This document shows positions 34,349-44,046 of a stretch of DNA of 64,000 nt, piece by piece. The position numbers and the translations under genes are program-made. This stretch comes from Porticoccus hydrocarbonoclasticus MCTG13d (GTDB lineage: Bacteria > Pseudomonadota > Gammaproteobacteria > Pseudomonadales > Porticoccaceae). The notes under the pieces were generated by a model, which was given only the letters and a program-made list of their open reading frames with translations, had not been told where the DNA came from and did not search any database. Within the stretch, counting starts at the first letter, position 1. Every line of letters begins with the position of its first letter. The stretch lies in contig NZ_JQMM01000001.1 of NCBI RefSeq assembly GCF_000744735.1, positions 1,612,001-1,676,000 on the forward strand, read 5' to 3'.

Positions 34349-37060
34349 CTATTGCCACAGCTTCATCTTTTGCAATGGAGCCCCTTCAATATCCTCCTTG
34401 TTGCGGGCATCCAGCTCCCGGCAGATGGTATCGCGCAATTGTTCGCAGAATGCTGCGTCACTGAGTGGCTGATAGTCCATATCGACCAGAGAGAACACAT
34501 CTTCCACCCGCTCACCAAGGGTTGCAATTTTGGCGCTCAATAGTCGCAGACGAAACTGCATAAAAATTCTGCCTAAATGCGCGAGCAGCCCGGGACGGTC
34601 GGGTGTGATAACTTCCAGAATGGTCGCACTCTTCCCAATATCATTGCTGATGCTGGCGATGGTGCGCATCGTAAAGTGTTTGAGGTGCCTCGGTGTTCGC
34701 CTGTTCACGTTGAACATGGCGGGTGTAGGATTTTTCAGGGTTTCTGAGAGAGTTCGCTGGATTTTGAGCAGCATCTCGGTTTTGTGCCCGAAGGGTTCGT
34801 TGTGTTCGTTAAGTACATAAAAAGTGTCAAAGGTATGGCCTTCTGTATCCCTGTGCAGGCGGGCATCCTGGATGTTTAGCTGAAGATGATCGAGCGTAGC
34901 CGCAGTGGTAGGGAATACGTTATTGATCCCTTTGGTATGAATAAAAATCTGTGTGGCAATCGGGACTTCTACGCCGGCGTCCTGTATTAAAATAACCGGG
35001 TCCGAGCTGTCGCCCTGTGCGGCGATGGCCGCAGTATAAGTGGCAATATCATCGGCCCTCTCCCTGAGGAAGAACTCGTCATCGACATTCCCCCAGATTG
35101 CGCGGGCACTTTCCTCATCAATCCCCAATTCGGCCAGTTGATTAATGGCGGACAGTCGGTTGCTGTCCACCCACACGCTTCGGTCAACCGGATTTTCCAG
35201 TCCGCGTTGTAACGCTCGCTTGGTCTCGGAGTAGAGTTGGTGCATCAAGGCGGCTTTCCAGGCAGTCCAGAGAGTCGGGTTGGTGGCCGTGATATCGGCG
35301 ACGGTTAAAACAAACAGGTAATCCAATTGCAGTTGGTTGCCGACCAATTTGGCAAATTTATAAATAACGTCCGGGTCGGAAATATCCGTGCGCTGTGAAG
35401 CATTTGACATCAGCAAGTGGTGTTCCACCAGCCAGGCAATCAATTTTATCTCTTCGCTGGGCAAGCCGTGTCTGCGGCAAAAATCGGCAGCATCCATGGC
35501 GCCCAGCGCTGAGTGATCTCCCCCTCGCCCCTTGGCAATGTCGTGGTAAAGCCCAGCAATAAAAGCCAGTTCAGGTTTTGGCAGGTTTTTATAAATATGT
35601 GCGGCAACGGGAAATTCTTCTGCCACCTCCGGCCGGTCGAACAACCGCATATTCTTGATAAGCTGGAGCGTATGCGCATCTACCGGGTAACGGTGAAAAA
35701 GATCGTGCTGGGTCTGACCGATAATTTGCCCAAACTCTGGCAAATATCGTCCCAGAATGCCATAGCGGGTCATGCGTTGGAGTTGAGTACTCATTTTGTG
35801 AGGGCAGCGGAGTAGGCGAAGAAACAGGGCCTTGTTTTGCGGCTCATTGCGAAAGTCGTCGCCGATCAGTTTGCGGTGCTGGCGGATCTGTCGAATGGTG
35901 GTGGCCCGAATACCCTGAATATTATCGTTCTCACCCAGTAGACAGAAAATTTCCAGCAGGGCAGAAGGGTATTTGGCAAAAATATACTCACCGAGTGTTT
36001 CGATATGGTTGTCGCGAACCTGGAACCGATCATTCAGTGCGTAGACATTCTTTGCCTTATCTTTTCGCAAAATGGCTTCATCGAGATACTGCAACATGAC
36101 ATCGTTTAGCTCCCGCATGGAGAGTACGACCTGATAATAATGCTGCATGAATTTCTCAACGCCGAGACGCTCTTCGCTGTCATGATATCCGAACATTGCG
36201 GCCAGCTTGCGTTGATAGTCGAACTGTAGTCTTTCTTCGGGGCGCTCTGCAATGAGGTGTAAACCGTAGCGAACTTTCCACAAAAAAGCTTCGCCCCGTT
36301 TCAGCTGCAGGTATTCCTCCGGTGTGAGGAAATCCCTGCCAACCAGTTCTTCCAGTGACTCGACATTAAAATGGCGCTTGGCTACCCAGTTGATCATCTG
36401 AATGTCGCGCAGGCCGCCGGGCGCTTCCTTGATGTTGGGCTCCAAATTGTACTCGGTATTGCCGTGCTTGTTGTGCCGTTCGATCTGCTCATCCCATTTG
36501 GCACGAAAGAACTGCTTGTCCGGCCAGATACGCTTCGGGCCGGTTTTTTTGACCATTGCGAGACGGAGCTTTTCATCGCCGGCAATGGTGCGGGTTTCCA
36601 TCAGGTTGGTGGCAATGGTGATATCAAACCGGGCTTCGGCAACGCATTCGGACAGAGAGCGCACGCTGTGACCAATTTTCAGCTGAATATCCCAGAGAAA
36701 GGTGAGAAATCCTTCAATACTGCGCTGGTGGCGTCTCGGGTTGCCGCGTCTGATCAACAGCATCAGGTCAATATCCGACTGCGGGTGCAGTTCGCCACGG
36801 CCGTAACCACCCACTGCGATCAGACAGATATTTTTTCCCCAATCGAATTGTGCCCAGGCGTGTCGCAGGATAAGGTCCATGAAACTGGCGCGTTCAGAGA
36901 TCAGATTGGCAGTTTGTTCACCCTCATAAAATCGGGCATTGAAATGCGAGTTGGCAGCGGCGATGGCATTCTTGAAGACGGGGATGGGGTTGCAATTATT
37001 GAGGTCTTCCCGGAAACGGCGTTCGTCAAAAAAAAGTAGTGGTTTTGCGTGTCTGTTCAT
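34349..37060 (-). CDS. glnD: [Protein-PII] uridylyltransferase / uridylyl-removing enzyme
   Basis: A 903-residue bifunctional nitrogen sensor that uridylylates and deuridylylates PII proteins. Domains in order: nucleotidyltransferase with VGGYGRGELHPQSDIDLML (about 85-103), a helical linker, an HD domain with AGLYHDIAKGRGGDHSALGA (about 508-527), and two C-terminal ACT domains that sense glutamine (the last with TPDRPGLLAHLGRIFMQF). ATG 37060 overlaps the map stop as TAATG; a GTG at 37066 is also in frame. Confidence 0.96.
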   Translation of the reverse strand: MNRHAKPLLFFDERRFREDLNNCNPIPVFKNAIAAANSHFNARFYEGEQTANLISERASFMDLILRHAWAQFDWGKNICLIAVGGYGRGELHPQSDIDLMLLIRRGNPRRHQRSIEGFLTFLWDIQLKIGHSVRSLSECVAEARFDITIATNLMETRTIAGDEKLRLAMVKKTGPKRIWPDKQFFRAKWDEQIERHNKHGNTEYNLEPNIKEAPGGLRDIQMINWVAKRHFNVESLEELVGRDFLTPEEYLQLKRGEAFLWKVRYGLHLIAERPEERLQFDYQRKLAAMFGYHDSEERLGVEKFMQHYYQVVLSMRELNDVMLQYLDEAILRKDKAKNVYALNDRFQVRDNHIETLGEYIFAKYPSALLEIFCLLGENDNIQGIRATTIRQIRQHRKLIGDDFRNEPQNKALFLRLLRCPHKMSTQLQRMTRYGILGRYLPEFGQIIGQTQHDLFHRYPVDAHTLQLIKNMRLFDRPEVAEEFPVAAHIYKNLPKPELAFIAGLYHDIAKGRGGDHSALGAMDAADFCRRHGLPSEEIKLIAWLVEHHLLMSNASQRTDISDPDVIYKFAKLVGNQLQLDYLFVLTVADITATNPTLWTAWKAALMHQLYSETKRALQRGLENPVDRSVWVDSNRLSAINQLAELGIDEESARAIWGNVDDEFFLRERADDIATYTAAIAAQGDSSDPVILIQDAGVEVPIATQIFIHTKGINNVFPTTAATLDHLQLNIQDARLHRDTEGHTFDTFYVLNEHNEPFGHKTEMLLKIQRTLSETLKNPTPAMFNVNRRTPRHLKHFTMRTIASISNDIGKSATILEVITPDRPGLLAHLGRIFMQFRLRLLSAKIATLGERVEDVFSLVDMDYQPLSDAAFCEQLRDTICRELDARNKEDIEGAPLQKMKLWQ

Positions 37061-37830
37061 TACCACTGCTCATCGGTGCGTGCCGTGAGTACTTCAACTC
37101 CATCAGCGGTGACTGCGAGCGTATGTTCCCATTGAGCGGATAAGCGGCCATCCCGGGTTTCAACCGTCCAGCCGTCTTTCTTCAGCTTTGTGTGGTATTT
37201 GCCGGCATTCAGCATCGGTTCAATAGTAAATGTCATCCCTTGCTGGAGCGTCATGCCAGTATCCGGTTTGCCAAAGTGAAGTACTTGGGGATCTTGGTGA
37301 AATTCTGTGCCGATTCCGTGTCCGCAGTAGTCTCGGACAACGCTGTAGTAGTTGGCCTCGGCATGTTGCTGAATGATATGACCGATATCACCCAGCCGGA
37401 TGCCGGGGCGAACAATATTGATCGCTTTGTAAAGACATTCCTGTGTCACTTTTATCAAACGTACGGCATGCTCCGGTACATCACCGACGCAAAACATTTT
37501 ACTGGTATCGCCAAAGTAGCCATCCTTTATCACGGTGATGTCAATATTAAGTATGTCGCCGTTTTTCAGCACTTTCTTTGTTGAAGGTATCCCGTGGCAG
37601 ACCACTTGATTGACCGAGGTGCAGATGGATTTTGGAAAGCCCCGATAGTTGAGCGGGGCGGGAATGGTGTGTTGTTCATTGACCATGTAATTGTGACAAA
37701 TGTTGTCCAGTTCTCCGGTGGAGACGCCGGCCACCACATAGGGTTCTATCATTTCCAGCACCTCGGCGGCCAGTCGGCCGGCCACGCGCATTTTCTCCAG
37801 TTCTTCGGCGGTTTTCAGTGTGACTGCCAT
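37060..37830 (-). CDS. map: Type I methionine aminopeptidase
   Basis: A 256-residue enzyme that removes N-terminal methionine co-translationally. All five metal ligands are visible: two Asp in DILNIDITVIKDGYFGDTS, His in HGIGTEFHQDP, Glu in FTIEPML and Glu in QWEHTLAVT; the substrate histidine is in VVCHGIPS. ATG 37830 is preferred to a TTG at 37851. It is divergent from rpsB, as in most gammaproteobacteria, with the shared regulatory region at 37831-38092. Confidence 0.96.
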   Translation of the reverse strand: MAVTLKTAEELEKMRVAGRLAAEVLEMIEPYVVAGVSTGELDNICHNYMVNEQHTIPAPLNYRGFPKSICTSVNQVVCHGIPSTKKVLKNGDILNIDITVIKDGYFGDTSKMFCVGDVPEHAVRLIKVTQECLYKAINIVRPGIRLGDIGHIIQQHAEANYYSVVRDYCGHGIGTEFHQDPQVLHFGKPDTGMTLQQGMTFTIEPMLNAGKYHTKLKKDGWTVETRDGRLSAQWEHTLAVTADGVEVLTARTDEQW

Positions 37831-37921
37831 AGTTATCTGTTCCGTTGCCAAGGATCAAAGCAGCGCATTGTATCGGATTGTCTTTATCAGTGGCAGATTC
37901 CCCTGAAATAGCGGTTTCATC

Positions 37922-37950
37922 TTCAATAAAGTCTCCTTTTGTGGTATAAA
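37922..37950 (+). promoter_or_regulatory. Candidate rpsB promoter
   Basis: TATAAA (37945-37950) is preceded at 17 bp by TTCAAT (37922-37927). The -10 is good and is followed by a GC-rich segment (GCGCACCGC), like the discriminator of stringently controlled ribosomal promoters. The -35 is weak. The position implies an rpsB leader of about 135 nt. Confidence 0.45.
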
Positions 37951-38018
37951 GCGCACCGCTCTGAGGCCAATGGTTTCTGGCGTAACGTAATCTTAACGAC
38001 ACACACGTATCGACACAT

Positions 38019-38092
38019 CGGTCTGGGTGCCTGCAAAGCGGGTTGACCGGTGGGATATGTGGAGGTTTAACCCTAACAAGGAAAATATCATT
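38019..38092 (+). promoter_or_regulatory. Structured rpsB mRNA leader
   Basis: The leader can fold: CCTGC (38030-38034) pairs with GCGGG (38038-38042) around AAA, nested within CGGTC (38019-38023) / GACCG (38045-38049). AAGGAA then lies before the rpsB ATG. In E. coli S2 represses its own rpsB-tsf mRNA through a conserved leader (established knowledge); that this leader does the same is an inference from position and structure. Confidence 0.45.
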
Positions 38093-38851
38093 ATGACTAC
38101 TGTGACCATGCGTGACATGTTGCAGGCCGGTGTCCATTTTGGCCACCAGACCCGCTTCTGGAATCCCAAAATGGATAAATTCATTTTCGGTGCCCGCAAT
38201 AAAATTCATATTCTCAATCTTGAACACACGGTTCCTGCCTTTAACGATGCGCTGGAAATTGTTCGTCAAGTTGCCGCCAACGGCAATAAAGTACTGATGG
38301 TTGGCACCAAGCGTGCTGCGCAAAAGGCCATTGTTGAGCAGGCCGAGCGCGCCGGAATGCCTTATGTGAGCCACCGCTGGCTCGGCGGCATGCTGACTAA
38401 TTACAAAACGATCCGTGCGTCCATTCGTCGCTTCCGTGAACTGGAGACCCAGAGTCAGGATGGCACATTCGACAGGCTGACAAAAAAAGAAGCACTGATG
38501 AGAACACGTCTCATGGAGAAGCTTGAGCGCTCTATCGGTGGCATCAAGGATATGGGCGGTTTACCCGATATGTTGTTTGTGATCGATGTGGATCACGAGC
38601 GCATTGCTATCCAGGAAGCCAATAAACTGGGCATCCCTGTCATTGGTGTTGTTGACACCAATAGTAATCCGGACGGCGTGGATTACGTCATCCCTGGTAA
38701 TGACGATGCCATTCGTGCCATCAAGCTTTATACCACCGCTGTTGCCGATGCCATTCTGGAGGGCAAGGCCCAGTCAGCCAATGCCACCAGTAAAGATGAA
38801 TTTGTCGAGGTGGTAGAAGCTGAGGCTACTACGGAATCAGCTAGCGAATAA
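38093..38851 (+). CDS. rpsB: 30S ribosomal protein S2
   Basis: A 252-residue ribosomal protein with the S2 signatures [25 protein letters not shown] at the start, [13 protein letters not shown], and [39 protein letters not shown] 38093 follows AAGGAAAA. Frames starting upstream (38027) run through the leader and are not the protein. It is followed by a strong hairpin and then tsf, the usual arrangement. Confidence 0.97.
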   Translation: MTTVTMRDMLQAGVHFGHQTRFWNPKMDKFIFGARNKIHILNLEHTVPAFNDALEIVRQVAANGNKVLMVGTKRAAQKAIVEQAERAGMPYVSHRWLGGMLTNYKTIRASIRRFRELETQSQDGTFDRLTKKEALMRTRLMEKLERSIGGIKDMGGLPDMLFVIDVDHERIAIQEANKLGIPVIGVVDTNSNPDGVDYVIPGNDDAIRAIKLYTTAVADAILEGKAQSANATSKDEFVEVVEAEATTESASE

Positions 38852-38881
38852 ACAGCTGCTTTATATTTATGGGCACTGTTA

Positions 38882-38907
38882 AAAAGAGGGGGCCTGCCCC
38901 CTCTTTT
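38882..38907 (+). terminator. Hairpin terminator/attenuator between rpsB and tsf
   Basis: AAAAGAGGGGG (38882-38892) and CCCCCTCTTTT (38897-38907) form a perfect 11-bp stem around a 4-nt loop, ending in T residues. It has the form of an intrinsic terminator. Because tsf follows directly with no clear promoter of its own, partial readthrough (attenuation) is likely, as known for the rpsB-tsf spacer of E. coli. Confidence 0.8.
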
Positions 38908-38942
38908 CCAATTTAATTAAAATGATTGAGAGGAATGAACCG

Positions 38943-39806
38943 ATGTCAGCAATTTCTGCATCCCTGGTGAAAGAGCTGCGTGAGCGCACTGGGTTGGGCA
39001 TGATGGAATGTAAAAAAGCGCTGGTGGAAGCAAACGGGGATATCGAGAAAGCGATTGATGATCTGCGTAAGTCGAGTGGTCTGAAAGCTGCGAAAAAAGC
39101 CGGTCGTACTGCCGCTGAAGGCGTTGTTGCGATCAAAGTGGCCGATGACAACAGCTATGGCGTGTTGGTCGAGATAAACAGTGAAACGGATTTTGTCGCT
39201 CGCGATGACAACTTCCTGTCATTTGTCAGCTCGGTGGTCGAGAAAGCCTTTACCGATAGGCAGACTGATGCTGCTGCATTGGCCAATGACGTAGAAGAGG
39301 TTCGTCAGGCGCTGGTTCAGAAAATAGGTGAAAACATCTCGGTTCGTCGAGTGATTCTGCAAGAGGCACCAGTGGTTGGCAGTTACGTGCACAATAACAA
39401 CCGTATTGGTGTGTTGGTATCCATTGCTGGTGGTAACGCTGAGCTGGCAAAAGACATTGCCATGCACGTGGCTGCGGTTAATCCTCAAGTGGTAAACCCT
39501 GAGGACATGCCTGAGGAATTGTTAGCCAAAGAGCGTGAGATTTTTTCTGTACAAGCCAGAGAGAGCGGCAAGCCAGAAGAAATTATCGAGAAGATGATCG
39601 AAGGTCGGATCAACAAGTTCCTTGCCGAGTCCAGCCTGGTTGCTCAGCCCTTTGTCAAGGATCCCGATGTGAAAGTTGGCAAATTGTTGAAGGATGCCGG
39701 TGCTGAGGTTCTCTCGTTTACCCGCTTTGAAGTCGGTGAGGGGATCGAGCGAGAAGAAGTTGATTTCGCTGCAGAAGTAGCTGCGCAGGTCGGCTCTGCC
39801 AAGTAA
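38943..39806 (+). CDS. tsf: Elongation factor Ts
   Basis: A 287-residue guanine-nucleotide exchange factor for EF-Tu. [23 protein letters not shown] at the N-terminus and [18 protein letters not shown] are the two family signatures; [31 protein letters not shown] lies in the C-terminal part. ATG 38943 follows GAGAGGAA by 7 bp and matches the family start; an ATG at 38922 would add 7 residues. Followed by an intrinsic terminator. Confidence 0.97.
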   Translation: MSAISASLVKELRERTGLGMMECKKALVEANGDIEKAIDDLRKSSGLKAAKKAGRTAAEGVVAIKVADDNSYGVLVEINSETDFVARDDNFLSFVSSVVEKAFTDRQTDAAALANDVEEVRQALVQKIGENISVRRVILQEAPVVGSYVHNNNRIGVLVSIAGGNAELAKDIAMHVAAVNPQVVNPEDMPEELLAKEREIFSVQARESGKPEEIIEKMIEGRINKFLAESSLVAQPFVKDPDVKVGKLLKDAGAEVLSFTRFEVGEGIEREEVDFAAEVAAQVGSAK

Positions 39807-39817
39807 TGATAGTGACG

Positions 39818-39837
39818 ACGGGGGCTTAGGCCCCCGT
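39818..39837 (+). terminator. Intrinsic terminator after tsf
   Basis: ACGGGGGC (39818-39825) and GCCCCCGT (39830-39837) form a perfect 8-bp stem with a TTAG loop, followed by the T-rich TATTATGTT, 11 bp after the tsf stop. It separates rpsB-tsf from pyrH and the long envelope operon. Confidence 0.8.
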
Positions 39838-39882
39838 TATTATGTTAGGTCCTTTTAGATTCACCCATGGAGAACATTTTCT

Positions 39883-40620
39883 ATGCCCGGTTTGAGAGAC
39901 AAAAAGTACAAACGGATACTTCTTAAGCTCAGCGGCGAAGAATTAATGGGCGAAGAGGGTTTTGGTATCGACCCGAAAGTACTGGATCGCATGGCACTTG
40001 AAATCGGTCAGTTAATCGGGATCGGTGTTCAGGTAGGGCTGGTGATTGGTGGTGGCAATCTGTTCCGTGGTGCCGCATTGCATGCGGCGGGTATGGAACG
40101 TGTCACCGGTGATCATATGGGTATGTTGGCGACCATGATGAACGGTCTGGCGATGCGCGATGCCCTTGATCGAAATAATATTTCTGCCCGGGTGATGTCA
40201 GCCATACCGATGAGTGGGGTAGTGGAGCATTATGATCGCCGCACGGCCATGCGCTATCTGACTGGTGGCGACGTGGTGATTTTTGCTGCCGGTACAGGTA
40301 ATCCATTTTTTACGACGGACTCTGCCGCCTGTCTCAGGGGGATTGAGATCGATGCCGGTATCGTACTGAAGGCAACCAAAGTGGACGGTGTATACTCTGC
40401 CGATCCTATGAAAGACCCTGAGGCTACTATGTTCAGTCGTCTCACCTATGACCAGGTCATTGAGAAAAAGCTTGCGGTAATGGATCTCACCGCAATATGC
40501 CTGTGTCGTGAGCATCATATGCCATTGCGGGTATTTCGTATGTCCAAACCCGGCGCCTTGCTGAATATTGTGGTCGGCAGTGATGAGGGAACCCTGATTG
40601 AGGAAAGTGTTGATGATTGA
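39883..40620 (+). CDS. pyrH: UMP kinase
   Basis: A 245-residue bacterial UMP kinase (amino-acid-kinase fold) converting UMP to UDP, feeding pyrG at 61919. [35 protein letters not shown], and [23 protein letters not shown] are family motifs. It follows the tsf terminator, so it should have its own promoter in 39838-39882. The end overlaps frr by 8 bp. Confidence 0.96.
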   Translation: MPGLRDKKYKRILLKLSGEELMGEEGFGIDPKVLDRMALEIGQLIGIGVQVGLVIGGGNLFRGAALHAAGMERVTGDHMGMLATMMNGLAMRDALDRNNISARVMSAIPMSGVVEHYDRRTAMRYLTGGDVVIFAAGTGNPFFTTDSAACLRGIEIDAGIVLKATKVDGVYSADPMKDPEATMFSRLTYDQVIEKKLAVMDLTAICLCREHHMPLRVFRMSKPGALLNIVVGSDEGTLIEESVDD

Positions 40621-41170
40621 AGATCTGAAAAAGGATGCTGAATCGCGCATGGCTAAATGTGTCGATGCGCTGAGCCACACCTTCAATAAAATTCGCACGG
40701 GCCGTGCGCATCCCAGTCTACTGGATGGTTTAACTGTGTCCTACTACGGTGTCGAAACACCGTTGAATCAAGTTGGTAATGTCAATGTGCTGGACGCGCG
40801 TACTTTGTCTGTTTCCGTGTGGGAGAAGGCATTGGTACCCGAGGTGGAAAAAGCGATCATCAAATCCGATCTGGGGTTGAACCCTTCTACCACCGGAGAG
40901 TTGATCAGAATACCTATGCCGGCCTTGACAGAAGAGACTCGCAAAGGTTTTACCAAGCAGGCCAGATCAGAGGCGGAATCGACCCGTGTATCCATCCGCA
41001 ATGTTCGTCGCGATGTGATGTCCGATATCAAGGAATTACTGAAGGAAAAGGACATCAGTGAAGACGATGAACGGCGTGCCAATGAGAGTATTCAGAAGAT
41101 AACTGACAAGTATATCCAGCTGGTGGATAAAGCGCTGGCCGCCAAAGAAGTCGATTTGATGGAAATCTGA
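40613..41170 (+). CDS. frr: Ribosome-recycling factor
   Basis: A 185-residue factor, the same length as the E. coli protein, that splits post-termination ribosomes with EF-G. KMD-like [58 protein letters not shown] and the C-terminal [23 protein letters not shown] are typical. ATG 40613 lies inside the pyrH end with GAGGAAAG (40600-40607) before it, so translation is coupled. Confidence 0.97.
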   Translation: MIEDLKKDAESRMAKCVDALSHTFNKIRTGRAHPSLLDGLTVSYYGVETPLNQVGNVNVLDARTLSVSVWEKALVPEVEKAIIKSDLGLNPSTTGELIRIPMPALTEETRKGFTKQARSEAESTRVSIRNVRRDVMSDIKELLKEKDISEDDERRANESIQKITDKYIQLVDKALAAKEVDLMEI

Positions 41171-41195
41171 TCCTTGGATCGCTGTCTGTTAAAGT

Positions 41196-41954
41196 ATGAA
41201 ATCGTCTAGCAAGGTGCCTGAAAAGGTTCATCCGTTGCGCCATGTGGCTATTATCATGGACGGCAATAACCGCTGGGCTGCCATGCGGGACTTGCCCGGA
41301 AGTGCCGGTCATGAAGTCGGGGTTAATCGGGTTCGTGATGTGCTTGATGCCTGCCAGAAACACAACGTTGATGTGATCACCTTGTTTGCCTTTAGTAGTG
41401 AGAACTGGAAACGCCCGGATCTTGAAGTCCGGGCGCTGATGGCACTTTTGACCTCTTATCTTAAAAAAGAGGTTCGACAACTGGTTGAGCGGGGTATCAA
41501 ACTGCGGTTTATCGGTCGTCGTGACAATTTTAGTGCCCGGTTGAACAATTTGATCACTGAGAGTGAGGCATTGACCTCGGCGGGCAAGCAAACTTTGGTG
41601 CTGGCTGTTGATTACGGTGGTCGATGGGAAATTACCCAGGCCGCCAGAAAACTGGCCGGTATGGTTCAACAGGGTATGCTGAAGCCGGAAGAAATTACCG
41701 AACAATTGATGCACGGACAGATGTCCTTGTCAGATTTGCCTCCCCCGGATCTTTGCATCCGAACAGCCGGTGAGCAACGAATCAGTAACTTCATGTTGTG
41801 GCATATGGCCTATACTGAGTTCTATTTTGCCGATTGTTATTGGCCTGATTTTGATGGGCTGGCATTTGACCGGGCCATTGATGAGTATCATCGTCGGCAA
41901 CGGCGTTTTGGCAAGCGGGAAACCGGGCCAGAGGTTGGCCAACGACATGCTTAG
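41196..41954 (+). CDS. uppS: Undecaprenyl diphosphate synthase
   Basis: A 252-residue cis-prenyltransferase making the C55 carrier for peptidoglycan and O-antigen. [29 protein letters not shown] is the catalytic region (conserved Asp of MDGN), followed by [15 protein letters not shown], and the C-terminal signature [27 protein letters not shown]. The family usually has GGE in RTGGE; here it reads RTAGE. The stop overlaps the cdsA start by 8 bp. Confidence 0.96.
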   Translation: MKSSSKVPEKVHPLRHVAIIMDGNNRWAAMRDLPGSAGHEVGVNRVRDVLDACQKHNVDVITLFAFSSENWKRPDLEVRALMALLTSYLKKEVRQLVERGIKLRFIGRRDNFSARLNNLITESEALTSAGKQTLVLAVDYGGRWEITQAARKLAGMVQQGMLKPEEITEQLMHGQMSLSDLPPPDLCIRTAGEQRISNFMLWHMAYTEFYFADCYWPDFDGLAFDRAIDEYHRRQRRFGKRETGPEVGQRHA

Positions 41955-42789
41955 GCAACGCATCACCACAGGTATTGCCATCGCTGTCGTTTTTTTCGTA
42001 GCACTGTTTTTGCTGAGTCCCACCGGTTTCTCTCTAGCTATCGCCTGTCTCGTTGGTTATGGTGCCTGGGAGTGGTCCAACCTGAGCGGGTTTTCCTGTC
42101 TGTTGCAACGGCTGTCCTATCTCTGCATTGTATTGATAGTGTTATTGCTGTCAGCCTTCCTGATTAATTTTCCTGCGGTATCAGCCCTAGACTTTAATGC
42201 TGGTCAGACAATCCTGGCGTACACCGTACCTTGGTGGGCCATCGCATTATTGTGGGTGCAGGGGTATCCCTCCAGCGCTATTCTCTGGGGTGGCCGTTGG
42301 ATGAGAGCCCTCATGGGGCTGCTTGTGCTGGTTCCCACTTGGGTCGCTGCAGTTATGCTCATTCATCTCGACCGGGGTCCCTGGCTTGTTTCCCTTGTCG
42401 TAGTGCTTGTCGCAACAGCGGACATTGGCGCCTACTTCAGCGGGCGTCGCTTCGGCCGACGTCACCTGTCCCCCCATGTCAGCCCGAAAAAGACCTGGGA
42501 AGGGCTATTTGGCGGTGTTCTCGCAAATGTACCCATTGTCATCGCGATAGGTGTTGGTTTTGGTTTGGATGCCGGACAGTGGTTAATACTGGGATTGACC
42601 GTGATGGCAACGGTACTCTCGTCCGTTCTGGGAGATTTGCTGGAAAGTATGGTTAAGCGTCATCGAGGTATAAAAGACAGTGGCAACATACTTCCCGGTC
42701 ATGGCGGGTTGCTTGATCGGATTGACAGTCTGACAGCGGCTCTGCCGGTATTTGCGCTAATAACTGCATCCAGTAATGGCTGGTTCTGA
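41947..42789 (+). CDS. cdsA: Phosphatidate cytidylyltransferase
   Basis: A 280-residue inner-membrane enzyme making CDP-diacylglycerol, precursor of all phospholipids. There are about seven membrane segments; [18 protein letters not shown] and [29 protein letters not shown] are the family signature with the metal-binding residues. ATG 41947 overlaps the uppS end, in keeping with the operon; longer frames upstream lie inside uppS. Confidence 0.96.
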   Translation: MLRQRITTGIAIAVVFFVALFLLSPTGFSLAIACLVGYGAWEWSNLSGFSCLLQRLSYLCIVLIVLLLSAFLINFPAVSALDFNAGQTILAYTVPWWAIALLWVQGYPSSAILWGGRWMRALMGLLVLVPTWVAAVMLIHLDRGPWLVSLVVVLVATADIGAYFSGRRFGRRHLSPHVSPKKTWEGLFGGVLANVPIVIAIGVGFGLDAGQWLILGLTVMATVLSSVLGDLLESMVKRHRGIKDSGNILPGHGGLLDRIDSLTAALPVFALITASSNGWF

Positions 42790-42793
42790 CGCT

Positions 42794-43969
42794 ATGCAGC
42801 AACTGACGATACTGGGTGCCACCGGTTCTATCGGTGTAAGTACGCTTGATGTTGTGGGAAGACACCCCGATCGGTTCGGCGTTTATGCATTGAGTGGGAA
42901 CAGTCGTATTGCCGAGCTGGCCGAACAGTGCAGACGCTTCAAACCGTCTTTTGCGGTAGTCGCTGACGCACATGCGGCCGCTCAACTGCGTGAACGGTTA
43001 AACAGCTGGAACATCAGAACCGAGGTTCTCTGGGGGGTGGAAGGGCTCTGCCAGGTGTCTTCAGCCAAAGCGGTTGACGTGGTCATGGCTGCCATTGTGG
43101 GTGCCGCTGGGTTATTGCCAACCTTGGCAGCGGCCAGAGCCGGAAAAAAAGTGCTTCTGGCCAATAAAGAGTCGCTGGTGATGGCCGGCCAGTTATTCAT
43201 GGATACTGTGCAGAAGTCCGGTGCCATGCTGTTGCCAATCGACAGTGAGCACAATGCCATTTTTCAGTGCTTGCCCAAGGGTTATGACCCATCTGAACAA
43301 TGTGGTGTGAGGAAAGTTCTACTCACTGCCTCTGGTGGGCCTTTCCGCAGTATTCCTCTGAATGAATTGGCAACAGTGACCCCGGATCAGGCCTGCGCAC
43401 ATCCCAATTGGCAGATGGGAAGAAAAATCTCTGTAGATTCAGCGACGATGATGAATAAAGGACTGGAGCTGATCGAAGCATGCTGGTTGTTCGGTCTTTC
43501 GCCCAATGAGATCGATGTTGTCATTCATCCACAGAGTGTTATTCATTCTATGGTCGAATATGTGGACGGCTCGGTACTCGCTCAATTGGGCAATCCCGAC
43601 ATGCGTACGCCAATAGCCCACGCGCTGGCTTGGCCAGAACGTATTGAGTCAGGGGTTGCCAGTCTGGATATCATTGCTACCGCCAGACTGGATTTTGGGG
43701 AGCCAGACTTAAAGCGCTTTCCTTGTCTGGGGCTTGCAATACAGGCGGCAAAAGAAGGGGGCAGTGCGCCGGCAGTACTGAATGCTGCAAACGAAATTGC
43801 GGTTGAAGGGTTTTTGCAGGGGCAACTTTCATTCATCAATATTGCCCGTATTGTTGCCGATACGCTCGAAAAGCATGAAGTGGCTGAACTGGACTCCCTT
43901 GAGCATGTCCAACAGCTCGACACAGAAGCCCGTGAAGTTGCCTTAAAGCTGATCCGTTCAACGCGTTAA
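42794..43969 (+). CDS. dxr: 1-deoxy-D-xylulose 5-phosphate reductoisomerase
   Basis: A 391-residue NADPH enzyme of the MEP isoprenoid pathway (also ispC), supplying precursors for uppS next door. [18 protein letters not shown] is the dinucleotide site, [11 protein letters not shown] and [12 protein letters not shown] follow, then LTASGGPFR and the metal-site segment [20 protein letters not shown] 42794 aligns with the family start; ATG 42776, inside cdsA, would add 6 residues and is possible. Confidence 0.96.
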   Translation: MQQLTILGATGSIGVSTLDVVGRHPDRFGVYALSGNSRIAELAEQCRRFKPSFAVVADAHAAAQLRERLNSWNIRTEVLWGVEGLCQVSSAKAVDVVMAAIVGAAGLLPTLAAARAGKKVLLANKESLVMAGQLFMDTVQKSGAMLLPIDSEHNAIFQCLPKGYDPSEQCGVRKVLLTASGGPFRSIPLNELATVTPDQACAHPNWQMGRKISVDSATMMNKGLELIEACWLFGLSPNEIDVVIHPQSVIHSMVEYVDGSVLAQLGNPDMRTPIAHALAWPERIESGVASLDIIATARLDFGEPDLKRFPCLGLAIQAAKEGGSAPAVLNAANEIAVEGFLQGQLSFINIARIVADTLEKHEVAELDSLEHVQQLDTEAREVALKLIRSTR

Positions 43970-44046
43970 TACTGGGATCAGGTTTTCAGTAAGCATAATT
44001 GCCAGCATAGAGAAATGGCGAAAAACATCTATTTCAGGAAGCAAGA

